A stretch of 64,000 bases of DNA. Source: Grifola frondosa (taxonomy: Eukaryota > Basidiomycota > Agaricomycetes > Polyporales > Grifolaceae). Below are positions 1-13,441 of this stretch, one piece after another. The stretch covers positions 930,001 to 994,000 of the forward strand of contig LUGG01000013.1 of assembly GCA_001683735.1 (NCBI GenBank). Reading direction: 5' to 3'. Numbering within the stretch: position 1 is the first letter of the stretch; each line of letters opens with the position of its first letter. The translations under genes were made by a program, and so were the position numbers. The notes beneath the pieces are model-generated. The model made no database searches. It was not told the origin of the DNA and worked only from the letters and a program-made list of their open reading frames with translations.

Positions 1-567
1 AATATCACCGTGAGTCGTGCTGCTGGTCCTACACGGCCAGGCTGGTCTCATGCTCTGCTCAGAAAGTTCGTGCTCGGTATGACGCCTTCCCTGACCAATC
101 GTCCACGCTCGAATTGCTCGTGGTGAATGAGAAGACCGAGAAGAAGCGGACCGCGACGGAGGGCCTGTTGTGGCTGCTTCGTGGGCTGGCCTTTACCTGC
201 AAGGCACTGCAGCTCGCCCAGGCGAATGCGTCCGAGGAACTCGCCGCTGCATTCAGCAAATCGTATGAAGGCACGCTCAAGAAGTTCCACAACTTCGTCG
301 TGAAGGGCATCTTCTCGGTTAGTGCGACATTTTCGCCCTTCGCTTATGTTACTCAATTGCCCATTTTCTCCATTTCAGGTCGCGATGAAGGCATGCCCTT
401 ATCGCGCGGATTTTTACGCAAAGCTCGCGGCTGATCCTGCAGGAGGTCCTTCTGTCTCCGCTGACAAGCTCAGCGATGACCTCAATAAGTGGCTGGCTGC
501 GCTGGATTCAATTGTGAAGAGAATGGAAACCTTCTACGAGGTCGGTGGTCACAGCAAGGGCTTCTGA
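1..567 (+). CDS. Glycolipid transfer protein (HET-C2/GLTP family), 3' part
   Basis: The gene runs in from the left edge, so its start is missing. Three exons are visible: 1-9, 63-317 and 379-567, with a stop at 565-567. The joined reading gives NIT-KVRARYDAFP, then TATEGLLWLLRGLAFTCK, the hallmark helix of the GLTP fold, and a C-terminal part with the short aromatic end KRMETFYEVGGHSKGF. GLTP proteins are small cytosolic all-helical proteins that bind and move glycosphingolipids between membranes; the fungal founder is Podospora HET-C2. Both introns have GT-AG ends and keep the frame. The visible part is about 150 residues of a family usually near 200, so roughly the first quarter is outside the window. 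No frame break is seen. Assignment is by family motif; substrate is inferred. Confidence 0.9.
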
Positions 568-3500
568 TGCATGCCATCCCCATTCCCCTGGTTGCGATGT
601 CGGTACATGATGCATGATGGTTGGACGTTGCACAACTAACGCGCATTAGGCGATCCGGATTTAATGACATTTGTTCTCGACCCCATGCAAACCCGCGCCA
701 AGACGGAGAACATGGAACCACATCGGTTGACGTCTATTTGCTTGGGGTTATATGAACAGATCTGGAGATGCGAATAGTTCGCATGAGGGCTGCGAAGGTT
801 ATTTCTAAGAATTCTGATATAGGCGGCTAGAATGAATTGAATTCGGCGATACGTCGACGCTCGCTATCAAAATTCCGGGAGGAGCTAGTTTGCTATCGGT
901 TCGTCCGTGAGCCCAACCGCTTCCGAAATTATTGAGTGGGCATTATTGGCAGATGCGGCCGCAATTGGCGACAGGAGAACATGAGGGAGAGACCAGCGTG
1001 TGAATTGCAGGACATTGCTTACCATGTTAGAATATTGGGATGACGTAGACGACCCCCACACAGTCCGGTGGGATCCTCGCCAAGCTTCCATCGCAAGCGT
1101 CAGCCTTCTAGCCAAGCCGAGTCGCCTACCAATTGCCATCCATGCGTCTACACTTCTCGGCAACAATCTCGGGCTCTGAGGCGTTGCGGCCTCAGGTCAT
1201 CACACCTGAACGGGCGACATTAGATGCACGAGGTTGCAAGCCCAGGCATAGCGGGGTACTGAGAAGCGACTCCGGATAGGTTCTTATGATAGTGTGTAAA
1301 CCATTCCGAGAGCGTAAGCTGATGCACGACCGTATCTGATAGGCCACATCAAGGATCAGAACGGGCCGGAAGTATTGTAGGGAAGAGCCCTACCAGACAT
1401 TCGAGTTCACGTTACAGCATAAGAACGTGCACGCGAAGGGCAGGACTCGGCGCTGCTTTCGCAGCGCTCGAGCCTCCACCAAAGCTCCCGCCGTGGCGAA
1501 CATTCCGTATAGCCAACGGCAGCACGAAGAACATTAGATTGGTTCTGATAGGACGCACACCCCAAACTATCATCTCTATTATGGCCTAGAGAACGTGATG
1601 GATAAGGTTAAATGAGTCTGCCAAACATTGAACGCTAACCGGACGATCGGGGAGGTTCATAAATGTCCTATATGTACCGAGAAGCTGCGCTGTTCCGGAC
1701 GTTAATAGCAAATCATTCGGAATGGAACACTGAGCACTTTACCGGGAAGGTGGCATGTAGGTACCGGTCGATTGGATTGGATGAACAAGGTGTATACTGT
1801 GAACACTGATGAAAATCACCATCGCTATAACAAATGCACCGGGTGACAGAAACTTCACTGGGACTCTCACACGACGGAGACCTTCAGGTGCAGGACAGGC
1901 GCACGCAGGACAGGCGCACCAGAGGATCGTGCAGGTTGATGTCAATAGCCACCGGTGCAGTATGGGTGCGCACCCTTGACTGAACCTTGATTAAGCGATA
2001 CTTGCGACGAGCGGACGCACGCAACATTGCACCAAAGAAGTCTCAATTAGTGAATGTGGGCTCATGCGTCGCGCTGAAACACGCGGTAGCCCAGTTGCGA
2101 CACAACGGAGTGGTGGGCTTCGGTGAAAGGGTGGGGCGGAAGGGACGTCCCTGCCCTCCAAGAACGAACTCGGGGTCATGTCCTCCGCGCGGTTCCAGTC
2201 CCTCGGACGCACAAATTTTCCGGATAACGTGCACATCGTCTTGGCCATTTGAAAGAATTGTAGTCGAATGGCGCAGTGTGGCTGACGACTCTCACATCGA
2301 GGCGTTTATGTATCGGGCACTACTCGGCAAGCATAGCCGACCACCGTTCTTCGTCCGCCGGGTTACACGAGACATGGAGACAACGAACTTGAAAGACGTG
2401 AGTGGGCCTGCTGCGGGCTAATTAATATCAATCAGCGGGTGGTGATACAAGGCGGGTGGTCGGAAAGAAAACGGATGGGGATTGAATCGCACACGGGTCG
2501 GAAGACAGATGGAGCCAGAATCGTCGCCGGACTAGTGGCGAGCCTAGACGTATTTCGAATCGCAGGGACATGCGGCAAACGCAGGGATTGAACGTTCCAT
2601 GGATGGTACTGGAACGTAGGGAGGCAGATGACCACGGACGTGCATTTCAGAAAGCTAAATTGGACTTGATCACCACAGGACAATCATAAGGCAACATCAG
2701 ATATGGAGCGTGACTCACGTTACATGCCTGGAGTTTGTGAACTCCGCATCCACTGAAGGATATCAAATTTCCATACGAGACACGTCGACTACGGGGTGTG
2801 GGGTCCTTCGCACTTCTTTATGAGTAATCCTCGTCGAGATAACATTACTCCTCTTTCTTGCATGCGTTGTTTTCTCGCTAGTGTCGGCACGAACGGCCGC
2901 ATTGCACAATCGATAGAAATGGCGTTTGAATCTCCCCAAAGCAGGAAGCAGAAGGATTGTGGAGCAATACGTTTAAAAATACCCTTTCAGGTAAGGTTCA
3001 TAATGCGCGTAGACAGACAAACGCCAGTGAAACGCTGGGTACCTGATAAGCATTGTTCAGCTGATGATGGGCATAAGTAAGTGCGGACGGAGACTAGAGG
3101 CGTCAAGGAACACGCACCATCAAGTCTATACTCGTTTTGCAATTACGACTTGGCAGAGAATGCCCAAACAGAACAGGCACCAATTACAGCTTCGGAGGCC
3201 CCCACCAAAGACAGTTGTGTGTCCATTTTCCGCCCGCAAGTCACACAATCACTGTTCTCAAATATCAAAGTCGTAAGGAAGCCGCATCAAGATCTGGAAG
3301 ACCAAGTGATGTGCGCGTAAGAGCCAGCTCATCGGAAACTCCTCGAAGAATCAGCCAAGAGAAACACGCCGAGTAAGTTTCAACACGCGTCTTACATGAA
3401 TACGTATGGACTCACGCAGAACACTGATGAGATTGTACCCGATCCCATTCCTGAATAAAGTGGTGTTGTTTTCTGTGTGGAATCGAGACCATACGACCCG

Positions 3501-5165
3501 AGAGTCGCGCCTTGCGATGATACGGGTAATTTAAGCATTCAATATGATATCTCCGAAAAAAATCCAGATGAGCAATAATTACGCAAACATGGACACGTTG
3601 TGATAAAGCAAAAAATCTAGAACGCACCTTTATCACATTTCTTCCAGGGCAGGTACCAAGCTCCGCCGGAGAGATGCTGGAACGAACGGGTCATGTGGCC
3701 ACAAAGAAACGTTCGAAATAGAATTTGAGACTGAATGAGTGCCAACAATTGCCATAAATGTGAGGATGAGACACGATGTCTTTGTGGTTGGCTCAACCAA
3801 CTATCAACTGGGGGAGATTCGGGTTAAAAAATAACGTCATGGCATGAGTAGTGAGCAAGTGTGACGTCTCATTTGAGACGTAGACTATATCCAGACCACG
3901 GAGGACCATTTTTAAGGCATTACCGACTGGAAGGCGCAGATAAGCATACAGGGACTATGGCAGAATTATAACTAGAAAGAATGACAACGTCAGCGCTTGA
4001 GCGATGGTCGATAGAGTGAGCGGGAAGCTGGCCTTTGTCAGCGTCTGTGCTTCTCCTGAAGCAAAGGTGCTTGGCGACTACAAAGTTTCGGTTTGTATAT
4101 CTCACCCAACCCCAGATGTGGTTTTTGAATTGTGTGCGGGTTTTCGAAGCGCCGTTCGCATTAATCAGATAGGCACGATAGTTTTGACGGTTGCCAGCGA
4201 GAATATCGGCAAGAAAGACTTGTCCACATATCTAGTGGTTCTCCGTAAGCTTGGCGGGCCACACCTCGTTGTAAATCGTCTGACCTGTGGTCCCCAGCCT
4301 GGCTAGCCAGAAGGTAACCCCACTTTACAGTTTGTCGGTGATGAGAGCATATCAGGTGTCACGGACAGTTTACGCAGCCTCAGTGGTGCTCCTGGGTAAG
4401 AGCACGGTAATTTTGACGTAAAAGCAGACAAAATAAAGGAGGAGAACCGCCCGAGTACAAGAAGGACCAAAAGGCGTGTGTGTGGCGAACAACACTTCGA
4501 AACCATCGGAACGATGCATGTAGCGGTCGCATTCTGGTGATGGACAGGACGAAGGAGCGAAAGGTTGAGTGGGGCGACATGTCAATTCAAACGCCGTGAA
4601 ACTGTCGTTCATTTATTTGACAAGTGACTTGCCGATCGAAATGGGATGATTATTTTTGCGCAGATAATTATGGAAATTGCGATTTGATCGCGGGAGCATT
4701 TGAAGCATCAACCGATCCAACTCAGCCTTGTTCAGAGAATATTGGAAAGCAACAGCGGGCGATATCCCATCAGGTGGGGAACTGCTTGTTAATTAATTGT
4801 TTGTTTGATTTACAAGCTTTACGCGATAAAACAAGTAAGTGGGCAGGCACTAGATAGAGTTTGGAGATCAGAGGTGGGATGCTAAACAACAATCTTCACC
4901 GAGGCTATCGAAACAACGCAGCCTATTTGATCCAGACGACCTGGACCTCGTGCATCCCTTCTTTCGTCTGACGTCGCCAGGATTCTCTCGAATGGTTTAG
5001 CGGCTTTCTTCTAAACCTTATCACCACCTGCAGGTGGGTTCCAGAATATAATTCATTCCAAATCTCTGTTGACTTCCGCGACTACATCACTGCCACCGTA
5101 TTAAAACCCGCCAAGTTCGTCAACTGTCTTGCATTCTTTCTCCCAGTTCCCCCAAATCTCTCACC
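568..5165. other. Gene-poor stretch between GLTP and WOPR gene 1
   Basis: Only short open frames occur in all six readings, with no recognisable domain, no paired splice signals extending them and no repeat that I could align to another part of the window. The longest, 1987-2421 on the plus strand and 4004-4306 on the plus strand, show no family signature. It may hold decayed transposon sequence, but nothing supports a specific call. Confidence 0.5.
5099..5106 (+). promoter_or_regulatory. TATA-like box of WOPR gene 1
   Basis: TATTAAAA lies about 60 bases upstream of the ATG at 5166, a position compatible with a fungal TATA box followed by a very short leader. Both other WOPR genes in the window also have a TATA-like element 85-105 bases upstream of their start. 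Confidence 0.4.
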
Positions 5166-6104
5166 ATGCAAAAACCAACGTGCTGCGGAATGCGCGTCCG
5201 TTCCGTGCAGGACGCCGAGAAGATCCTCCACGCCGTAGCACTCGGCATCTTGCCTATGATCACCCGTCGGTTGGATGAAGGCGACCGGCTGGCCCTCCAA
5301 TCGGGCTGCATCTATGTCTGGGAAGAGCGAAGTAGCAATCCCGCGGAGGCGTCGGGACAGGAAATCCAGAGGTTCACGGAGGGTCGTAGCTGGGGCCCCT
5401 CTCGTGCTCGCGATGTAAGTTGCTTCGCGTTCTATTGCTCATAGTTGTTAACGGCGTGATATTTAATAGAATTTCCTTCTCTACTATGAGAAGGAAAGTA
5501 CCGCAAGGTCGTCAATCCTTCAGAGGAACACCATCATGCCGTGCGTCATCGTTTGTGTATTATTCTGCGATGGACAAACATAACTCACCCTCCTGACTGT
5601 CGTCCAGGATGCAGCAATTGATCAAGCAGACGTATTCCGTCTTCATCGACAGTCCCCAAAACTCGCGCAAGTGGCATCTGAGTACGTCCGTTAACATATG
5701 AGCTCCAGCACGTCTGATCGAGCATATTTACAGACGCTTATTATACACAGGAGTCCCTAGATATGCTCTTCACAGTAGATGACTTCCAGCACTTGAAGTC
5801 GATCCACGTCCCATCTGGACTGTACGTCTGCGCCCGCAATAACTGCGCTCGGAAGCCGGGTCGTCCAGGCGGCCGATATGCGCCCGTCGATGCGGATCGC
5901 TATGCGCGGCCCGTATCATCCACTCCACCGCCTCCACCGTCGGGGTCCGTTTCTTATCCAGTGCCCATCCCATCAGCTCTCCCTCCCCTGTCGCGCATAC
6001 CCCCAGGTCGTCACCTCGCGCCGCTGGAATATTTGCAAAATATTCCGCCCATTCCTCGGGACCCCTCCGACGACGACGCGCTGCGTCGTCTGTCATCTCC
6101 TTAG
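5166..6104 (+). CDS. WOPR (Gti1/Pac2) transcriptional regulator, gene 1
   Basis: Four exons join without a frame break: 5166-5414, 5470-5540, 5608-5681 and 5734-6104, giving 254 residues. The N-terminal WOPRa part starts with MQKPTCCGMRVRSVQDAEKI and includes the G-C-I-Y-V-W-E-E strand and RFTEGRSWGPSRARD. WOPRb follows with LIKQTYSVFIDSP, SRKWHLN-AYYT and the conserved VPSGLY. The tail is proline-rich. WOPR proteins bind DNA through the two-part globular domain and act as nuclear switches (Candida Wor1, Histoplasma Ryp1, S. pombe Gti1 and Pac2). Two introns, the phase-0 one after the SRxRD motif and the phase-1 one inside KWHL-N-AY, occur at the same places in the paralogue at 45.1-46.7 kb. 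The protein is short for the family because the disordered C-terminal region is small. Targets are unknown. Confidence 0.9.
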
Positions 6105-9100
6105 GCTCTCAGCGGACCTCCAGCTTTTGTGTCGTTACTGTACACTCGAATACATGCTTTCTATCGCTCCGTTGATCGCGCTATTTGCTGTACATCATGA
6201 TGGACGTCGAATTACTGTCTCATTGTCATAGGCCATAGGAATTACATCGTTACTCCCGGACTCGCGCGTCGCTCGCTTCAATGTAAAATGGTATTTCCGT
6301 ATACGATTTATTGGATTCGTCAGACACTCAGTCAGGTGGTACACTTGCTATCCTCCCCACTAGTTGACGTTGACATCGTCAATGTCAATTCGTTATAAGG
6401 AAAGTGTGGCGTTTGATAAGAAAAAGGATTAAGCTATTCGGATCCTCGTAGCCGTTATCCAATGCCAGGCATATGAAGGGAGATTAGCGCGACATTTGAT
6501 TCAGAACAGCCGCGCAATGAGCAGAGAGCACATGCTTGTGAGTGTCCCGGATCACTGATTTGTAAATTTCTGCCCACCGCGAGATACACCTACAAAAGGA
6601 GAACGACAAAGGGAACATACGTCTGTTCTATTTTCACACAAGCTATTCTGATTCAATAACGAACTGACACCTCGGCACTCCGATACGTGATAGTTCAGCC
6701 GCAAGCCTCCTGACGCGAGAGTTCAGTGGCTGAAAAATGGGGCTCCTGCCACAGGTACAACCTTCTACCAAGCTAATCGATGTAACCTGTGGCGGGCAGG
6801 GGGTGGGTGCACATGGTGCAAGCGCCGTATGCGATGCTGCCAGGCATGCGGTGATGACCAGGAATGGATGCAGCAGCTCCCATTGAGTGGCGCAGATACA
6901 TGACAGGCTGGCCCGACCCCCACGGTCACACAGGGGCGTCGAATGCGACGTACAGGGGAACGAATTCGCAGAGTGGGATTAGCAAGCGAGCTCAACCTTT
7001 CCCCCTGTCGTGAACCTGTAGCACAATTTGTCATTATGATATGCGCTGCATAAGACTACATGAATTAATGACCTAATATGCTGTGGTGAACTCCACGCAT
7101 GCAGCATGATCGCCACGGGGCGCTCAGACCACGTCGAGAGCGCGACGGTTGATATGACGGCAGAAGTCTAAGTGAAACCAAACGTGATTGATCATGGTTC
7201 GTGACTGGCATGACAGATCCTGCAATAGGTGAGACGGCGCCAGAATGGTCATTTACGGCAACATGGGAACATCATTCCGAGCTATCCTGCGGGCGACGTG
7301 ATGGAACATACCACGGAGGCCAGCAACCTCACCCTTGAACTGTCATGTTGCGGGATGAGGTGGGACGCGCGAAACGGGGTACACTCTCAAACGCAGCAAT
7401 GAGGCATGACTTTCAGGGCACCTCCGAGTAGGCCGAAAACATGCCTGGACAATTCACACAGTGAAGACGCAGGAAATACTTTGTGGTTGGCTCGCGCTAC
7501 ACGCGCAGCTCTGGGTAGAGGGTGTCTATGCGGCGCGTCGTAGAGGCCAAGTAGGTGCCACGATCTTCCTGGATTAAATTGGTCCATTCTACCCAGGGCT
7601 ATCCAGCACCCTACAAGATGTGGCGTGCGGTGCAAGACAAGCAAAGAGCTTCCCCGGCCCCGTGGTGGTGGTTGGTAAACGAATTCTTGGTCCGCCTAAA
7701 AGGGGTAAGTAAACTTCTGGCCCTCACGCTGAACCTCGGATCGACGAGTCTGATAGTGTGCAAAAACGTAATCGAGACACCACCGCGGCCTGCGCGATGT
7801 CGGATCAGCTCAATCTTGCAACCCGAGGTCGGCCAGATTCGAGCAGGGATTGGACGCGGGAACGATCGATAACAGGATACAAGGGCGCGTGTTAGTATGC
7901 AACACTAAAGCGATCTCCGCACGTCGGAAATGTTTTGAACACTGAAACGGAGTTCGAACTGGCGCGCGCGGCGCTGATGGTTCGAAGCGCCGCGACTGCA
8001 AATGAATAGTGCCCGTTCCATTGTGATCGATGAGTGGAAGTGGACGTTCGAAGACGCTCGAGCAGAATTTCCTTCTGGAGGGAAGAAAAATACCAGTGCG
8101 CCTGATCGAGATGATAGCGTACTGATCCGATCGATAATCCACCCAGCACCGCTGAGGAGCCATTCGAGGACACCGTGATGCCTCGGGAGGATCTTCAATC
8201 ATCGGCATCGCCAATATCCACGAGCACGAGCCTGCACAAGCCCATCAGCATGGCAAAAGGGCAAAAAGGGGACTCCGGGCACGCAGGAGGAACTTGATTG
8301 ATCGATTAGGTACAGACATCAATGTGTGATCATTGAGAAGAACCAAGAATGCGTGCCAATTGAGTGTCATATGTAACAAAGAGGATGACGAATCTGTGTT
8401 GCCATAGGTCGTTGCCAGAGCAAAATACATATCCTGCCCAGGGCGTAGGTCGTACTGCGTGTGCCGAACCCCAGAGGCTCACGAGCCACATCAGATCTCG
8501 CGCATACGAGATCTAGGAATGTTGGAATTTACAAATGGAGCTTGGATGCCGTTATGACCCAAGATGACCATATTGCAAGCGATAAAGCATGGGAGCCATT
8601 GTGCATTTTAGTTACCATCAGGACTGGCTTTCATAACGGCGGATCTTCAGGCAGAGCGTACTGCGTTTGTCGAGGGGAAAATGCCAGTGGGATAGAACGG
8701 CCGCGAGGGGAATTGAACTGTCTTGAAGCAAATCCATTGTGCCAAGAGGATGTCAAGGAGATACTACGAGAATTTCGCCAACTTGCTGCGGAACTCTGGT
8801 ATTTGTCCGACCTGTAGCTCATGCTGCCAGGAGCATACCAAGAAGTTGGAACATAAGTTGTGGAGACTTCGTCGACGTGCTGCGGACCTCTCGTATGTTG
8901 TCCTGTAAGCTTCGTGCTGTCAAATGTGGAGGTAATAGAAGCTTGCAAACACGAAGACGCATGCCCCTTGCTCGAAACGCTGATCAACTCACCGATGCAT
9001 CATCCACAGGGAACGTTGGTAACATTTACCGTGAAACGTGGGAGCGTCTCGAGCGTCTTCCAGAAAATACAAAGGCGTGTCCATATATGGCCTCCTCGTA

Positions 9101-11699
9101 GTCATTCTCTAGGAAGAGCGCGTGTGGGACCCACAATGCCGGTGTAACGATTGTGTAAAAGCCGCGTAGACGTGTGTCCGACCGTCACCAGACACATCTT
9201 TATTAAAGTCAAATGTCTTCGCATGAGATACGGAAGCAGTGAGTGGGGATGAAATTTCTGGCACAAACCTAGAGCCTATCCTCTCCCAATGTGCACCGAA
9301 ATGTGACGAAACCATACGCGTGTGAGAGCAAGGATCCAAGAAGGCTGTCTATCCAAAGTTTGTATGACAAGTCTGATCAAAGCATGGAAGGTCGTCAGCG
9401 GCCATGCGTCGGGGCGCCACAAAGGTCGAGATTACCATAACGGAGAAGACTGGAAGACTTCTGTTGGTGGCTTGCGAATTCCACGGATAACTGCTATCTA
9501 TGAGATTAAGTCAGCATGCTCCGATGTGCGAACAAAATTTCACTGACAGCAGGAGTCCGGATGAAGTACTCGTTTGGACCGTCCTTCCGGTGGAAGCTAT
9601 TCTTAGCAAACATCTGATGATGGGGAAATGGCCCGCTTGCCCTTGGGTGATAGCTCCAAGGTTCGGGGCCAGGATTTTGATGCGTCTCGCCCGCCCGGCC
9701 TCCAACACGCCCCAAGCGTGTAGTGGCCGGTCTGGAATCATCGAGAAAGGATAAATTCTCCACAAACGCGCCGGACCCACCAATAAAACTTGGAGAACAC
9801 GTACGGAGATTGATCTGTCAACTAGCCGCTGTTCCAACAGAAAGTCCATCATACACACTAGAATTTGCAAAGGGATCTGACGAAACCAGAATTTCCCTTG
9901 ACGTGCCTGGCTGGACTGCCGAGTGATAGAGGATGCTAGAGGAAGCGCCTCAGCGACGACCTCGGTTCCTTATTCATGTCATACCGATATAGGACCTGCG
10001 TGTCCGAACACCGCCCAGAGACGCAACTGTGGAACAGAATAATGCAGGTGTGCATATCAGGTCTCGACCGAGGAGTCCATCGGGATGTGCGGTCAGCGTG
10101 CGGTTTTCCTGCTCCATCGAGGGGGTGCAAAACAGAAAATAAAAGGCACCGGCGGGATTTCGAATTCGCAGGGGAAATGATTGTCCATCTGGAAGACTGA
10201 CGATCGAAGCATGGAGTCTGGCCATCCTCGTCGTGTAGTAAGCTAAGAAGTACTAGTAGGCAGACTTCGGTCAGAAGACAAGGCTGTCTGCAACGCGTCG
10301 TAAAGAAAGGGTGTGTCGAAGGGTGCAGTAGAAATCCATCAGACCACGGGCAGTAGCATGGGAGAACTGTAAATTCAATGGGCTGAAACATTGGGACGGT
10401 GCGATTAGGATCAAATATCTCGGATGGAACTCTGCCGTACCAGGAATTAAAGCGCGCGAACGGTGTGGACGGTGTGAAAATGATAAATTGATAAGAATTC
10501 CGATGCATATACAGCCAGAGCGTTGATGAACAGCAAACAAGACCGGTCAGCCCCGTAAATGTCTTGAATATCCTGGTTTAGAATTACGGCATTAACGACA
10601 GCACAACAAACCCTATAAGCTTAGAATTGACACGATACTTCTTTAGAATCCTTGGAGCAATCGTTCCGCTGGAAATGAGCATAAATTAGGGTTCTCGACA
10701 CATAATACGTGACAGCTTAATGAGCTGGGAAGTAGCTCAGCTTATCGAACCACATCATTCCCGGATCCAGTACAGCCGCTAGCACGATTGCTCGTCTAGA
10801 CTGGTCTATCAGACAGTTCACCAGAGACGTTCATGCAAAGCTTTGCAAATACACCCACGGTCAAGAATTATAGAGCTACACATAGGCCACCTCTACTCAC
10901 TTCTGGGATCCAAACTCTGTCCACTCGTGGCCAGAAATGAAACCCGGCTCAGGGTTTTGAACGCCTGCCCACAACAGGACATCTGAGAGAAGGTTCGTCT
11001 TCCTCTGGTAATCGGTCAGCGCCATGAGGTCCGAAGAGTCGAGACCATGCCCGGGTCAGGAGGAAAACGAGCGTCCAATTCGCAATGATAGAGCGATTGG
11101 GTGAGACTGTGCCAGCTGGGCCGCCCCTTCAGCGACTGACAGTTTTCCAGCACAATGGGAGCCGATCGCAGTGTTCATGGTTCGCGAACCGCTCGAGGAC
11201 CGCTCTCACCCCGCACGTCCGTCCTGATTTCGTTAAGGACGTGTTTCAGCCTCCAGTATCCACCACTCTTGTCCATTACGATCAACCGCAAGTTGGCCAG
11301 CCATGCATACTTCATACTCTTATCCTTTGCTACCCACCCATCCGCGGATTGGATTGCGCAAGAGGGCGAGCACGGAGCTCCAGGGAAGTAGAGGGAAGGG
11401 GAACCGTTCAGAAGTGAGCATTTCGAATTAGTATCATTCCACAAAGCGACTGAGTCCGTCTCCCTCGGTCGGCGAATGAAGACAAGTCCGTCAGACCATT
11501 CCAACGCCTGCGTCCATCGCCACGGTAACCAGCCCACCATCATTCGCCCTCTAAATGACAACCATGTCATCTCTGAGCCCAACGGCAATTTGTGGACGAC
11601 AGCCGACTTCTGGCAGACCATCGCCAAGACCAAAAGGCCACGCAGAGGTGGACAAATCGTACGCCTCGTCATCGATCCGTCTACAGAGAGCTGCGTCAA
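6105..11699. other. Long gene-poor stretch
   Basis: About 5.6 kb with no convincing gene. Open frames such as 7810-8214 (minus), 9936-10508 (minus) and 11175-11699 (minus) lack domain signatures, and no chain of splice sites joins them into a longer protein. The last one lies directly after the stop of the LysM gene in the same frame, but it reads like non-coding sequence. Base composition is mixed and I saw no terminal repeats or long direct repeats. Confidence 0.45.
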
Positions 11700-13255
11700 T
11701 TACGAAGAGGATTCAGCGGCCTTTCTTGCTTTCAATGGCAACTGCATCTCCGGTGAGGGCTCTAGCTGCGCCGTTCTAACCGCCCCAGATGAACCACCAC
11801 GCCCAGGACTGGAGTATAATGGATGGGGGTTCGATCCGGGAGGCGTAGAAGGAGGGTGGGGAGACTTTTTCGCGCGCTGGGGAGAAGTGTGCGCGACAGG
11901 ATATCCATGTGCCTGTGAAGGTGCGGACGGGTACTGGTCTAATTCCATACCATCGGCATGATTACTAGAAGTGTGTCTACGACTGGAGGAATGATGATTA
12001 GATGCCTTGTACAGGGTATGAATGTCATCGCCGGACGCGGTCTTGGAGTTGGAGGATGCCGCGCTTACGTCTTCCATCTCGTGGCCCCACTCCTGGTCGT
12101 CATTTGCGGTGGAGCCTGCAGCACTGCCCGACTCTATCGATAGGCGCGCAATGAGCGCATCTCGAGCCGACTGAGCAATACGGATAGGATTGACGGTGAG
12201 CAGACTGCCGGGTGAGTGCACGTGAGAGCGTGCGGCGTGGGAAGCGAAGCGAGGTGGAGATGAGGATGCATTAGACGACGTTGAGTGCGTGGACGAGTTG
12301 GATTCTGTATACACAAGTGGGAGAGCAGAACGACTAGAAACAAGCTTGTGAGTGCGTGGATGTGTGTGCGACGATGGGGTATCGAACAAGGCGGCGGTAT
12401 TGGAAGACGGTGGAAAAAACGATAGCTGAGATACGGGGATACGACGAAAAGTGAATTTGTCGAGAGCCGCTTCTCGACTTGGGCCTGGTAAATCACCGTC
12501 TTTCGTCCGAGCGTTCGGAGCCAGCTCGAAGGGAGGTTCTAAAGATGATGCTGAGATGCTGGAATCTATAAGATCTGCTCTAAATTGCTTCGTGGGTCTC
12601 GCTTTCTCTATGGGGATGTAGAGCACCTTGCGTAAATGTATAGAGTCGGATGCCCACAGTTGGTTGGCTCTCCTCAGCTCCGCTAGAGTAACACCGTATT
12701 TGAGAGCTACACCAGCAAGAGAATCTTTGGGCAGCACCTGTGTATAGCAATGCGCAGTCACGATTAGCAATCGCTAGGCCGCGATCGTTACGTACCACTC
12801 ACCTCGTGCACGAGGACCAATTTCTCCTCTTCCATTGATAGAGGATGGGTAAGATCGAACATTCCACCATCAGAGTTGAGCAGTGGACGCTCGGAACTCT
12901 CTCGTATCGCCTCCGGTTCACTGAGTAGACGCTTCAGACTGGGACGGGTGTCATCTCCGTAGGACGAAACACTGGAAGAAGACGAGTGTCCAAAGGCCAA
13001 TGGGTGACTGGAGCTGGCCCCAACAGAGTCGACCGTCCTGGAGCGCAAATGCGAAGACGAGCCTTCGCGCCATGTGTCATGGTCGTTCCTTGTCCTCCGC
13101 GCAGCGATGTCCGAACCACGTCGTCTGACCGCCGGCCGCGTGTCCTTGAGTTTAATGGCGGAGGAGAACGATGTCTCCGAATGTCCTGCAAACGAATTAC
13201 CCCGTGTCAATAAAGAGTCGTTGCGGTCGACGCCGTTGGCAATTCCGAACGGCAT
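11700..13255 (-). CDS. LysM-domain protein without secretion signal
   Basis: Two exons on the minus strand, 12803-13255 and 11700-12737, separated by a 65-nt GT-AG intron in phase 0, give about 496 residues. The single LysM module spans the splice junction: LVLVHE joins VLPKDSLAGVALKYGV, followed by LAELRRANQLWASDSIHL and VLYIPIE, matching the beta-alpha-alpha-beta pattern of the fold. The flanks are long, serine-rich and low-complexity, with no N-terminal signal peptide and no membrane segment. This resembles the intracellular LYSMD-type proteins of eukaryotes rather than secreted chitin-binding LysM effectors. The function of this class in fungi is poorly known. The start was chosen because it is the first ATG of the frame and begins MPFGIANGVDRND. 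It is divergent from the BTB gene, with about 190 bases between the starts. Confidence 0.8.
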
Positions 13256-13441
13256 AAGGACTGTACTCGCTTTAGTTAAGTTGCTTCATTGACTCCAGCG
13301 ATGTGGCAACCACAATAGCCGCGTATCACGTGATAATGACACTCCAGCTCAAGCGCTGGGCAGCGCATTAAACATTTCGCTCGATCCAACTTGAATCGGA
13401 ATATTGCTGAGCAACTGCTAGCATCTTTTCTCAAGCCTTAC

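Noticed and set aside
4004..4306. Plus-strand open frame of 100 codons
   Set aside because: No domain, no splice partners and not longer than expected by chance.
11476..11961. Plus-strand open frame antisense to the LysM gene 3' end
   Set aside because: It overlaps the coding exon on the other strand and shows no family signature.
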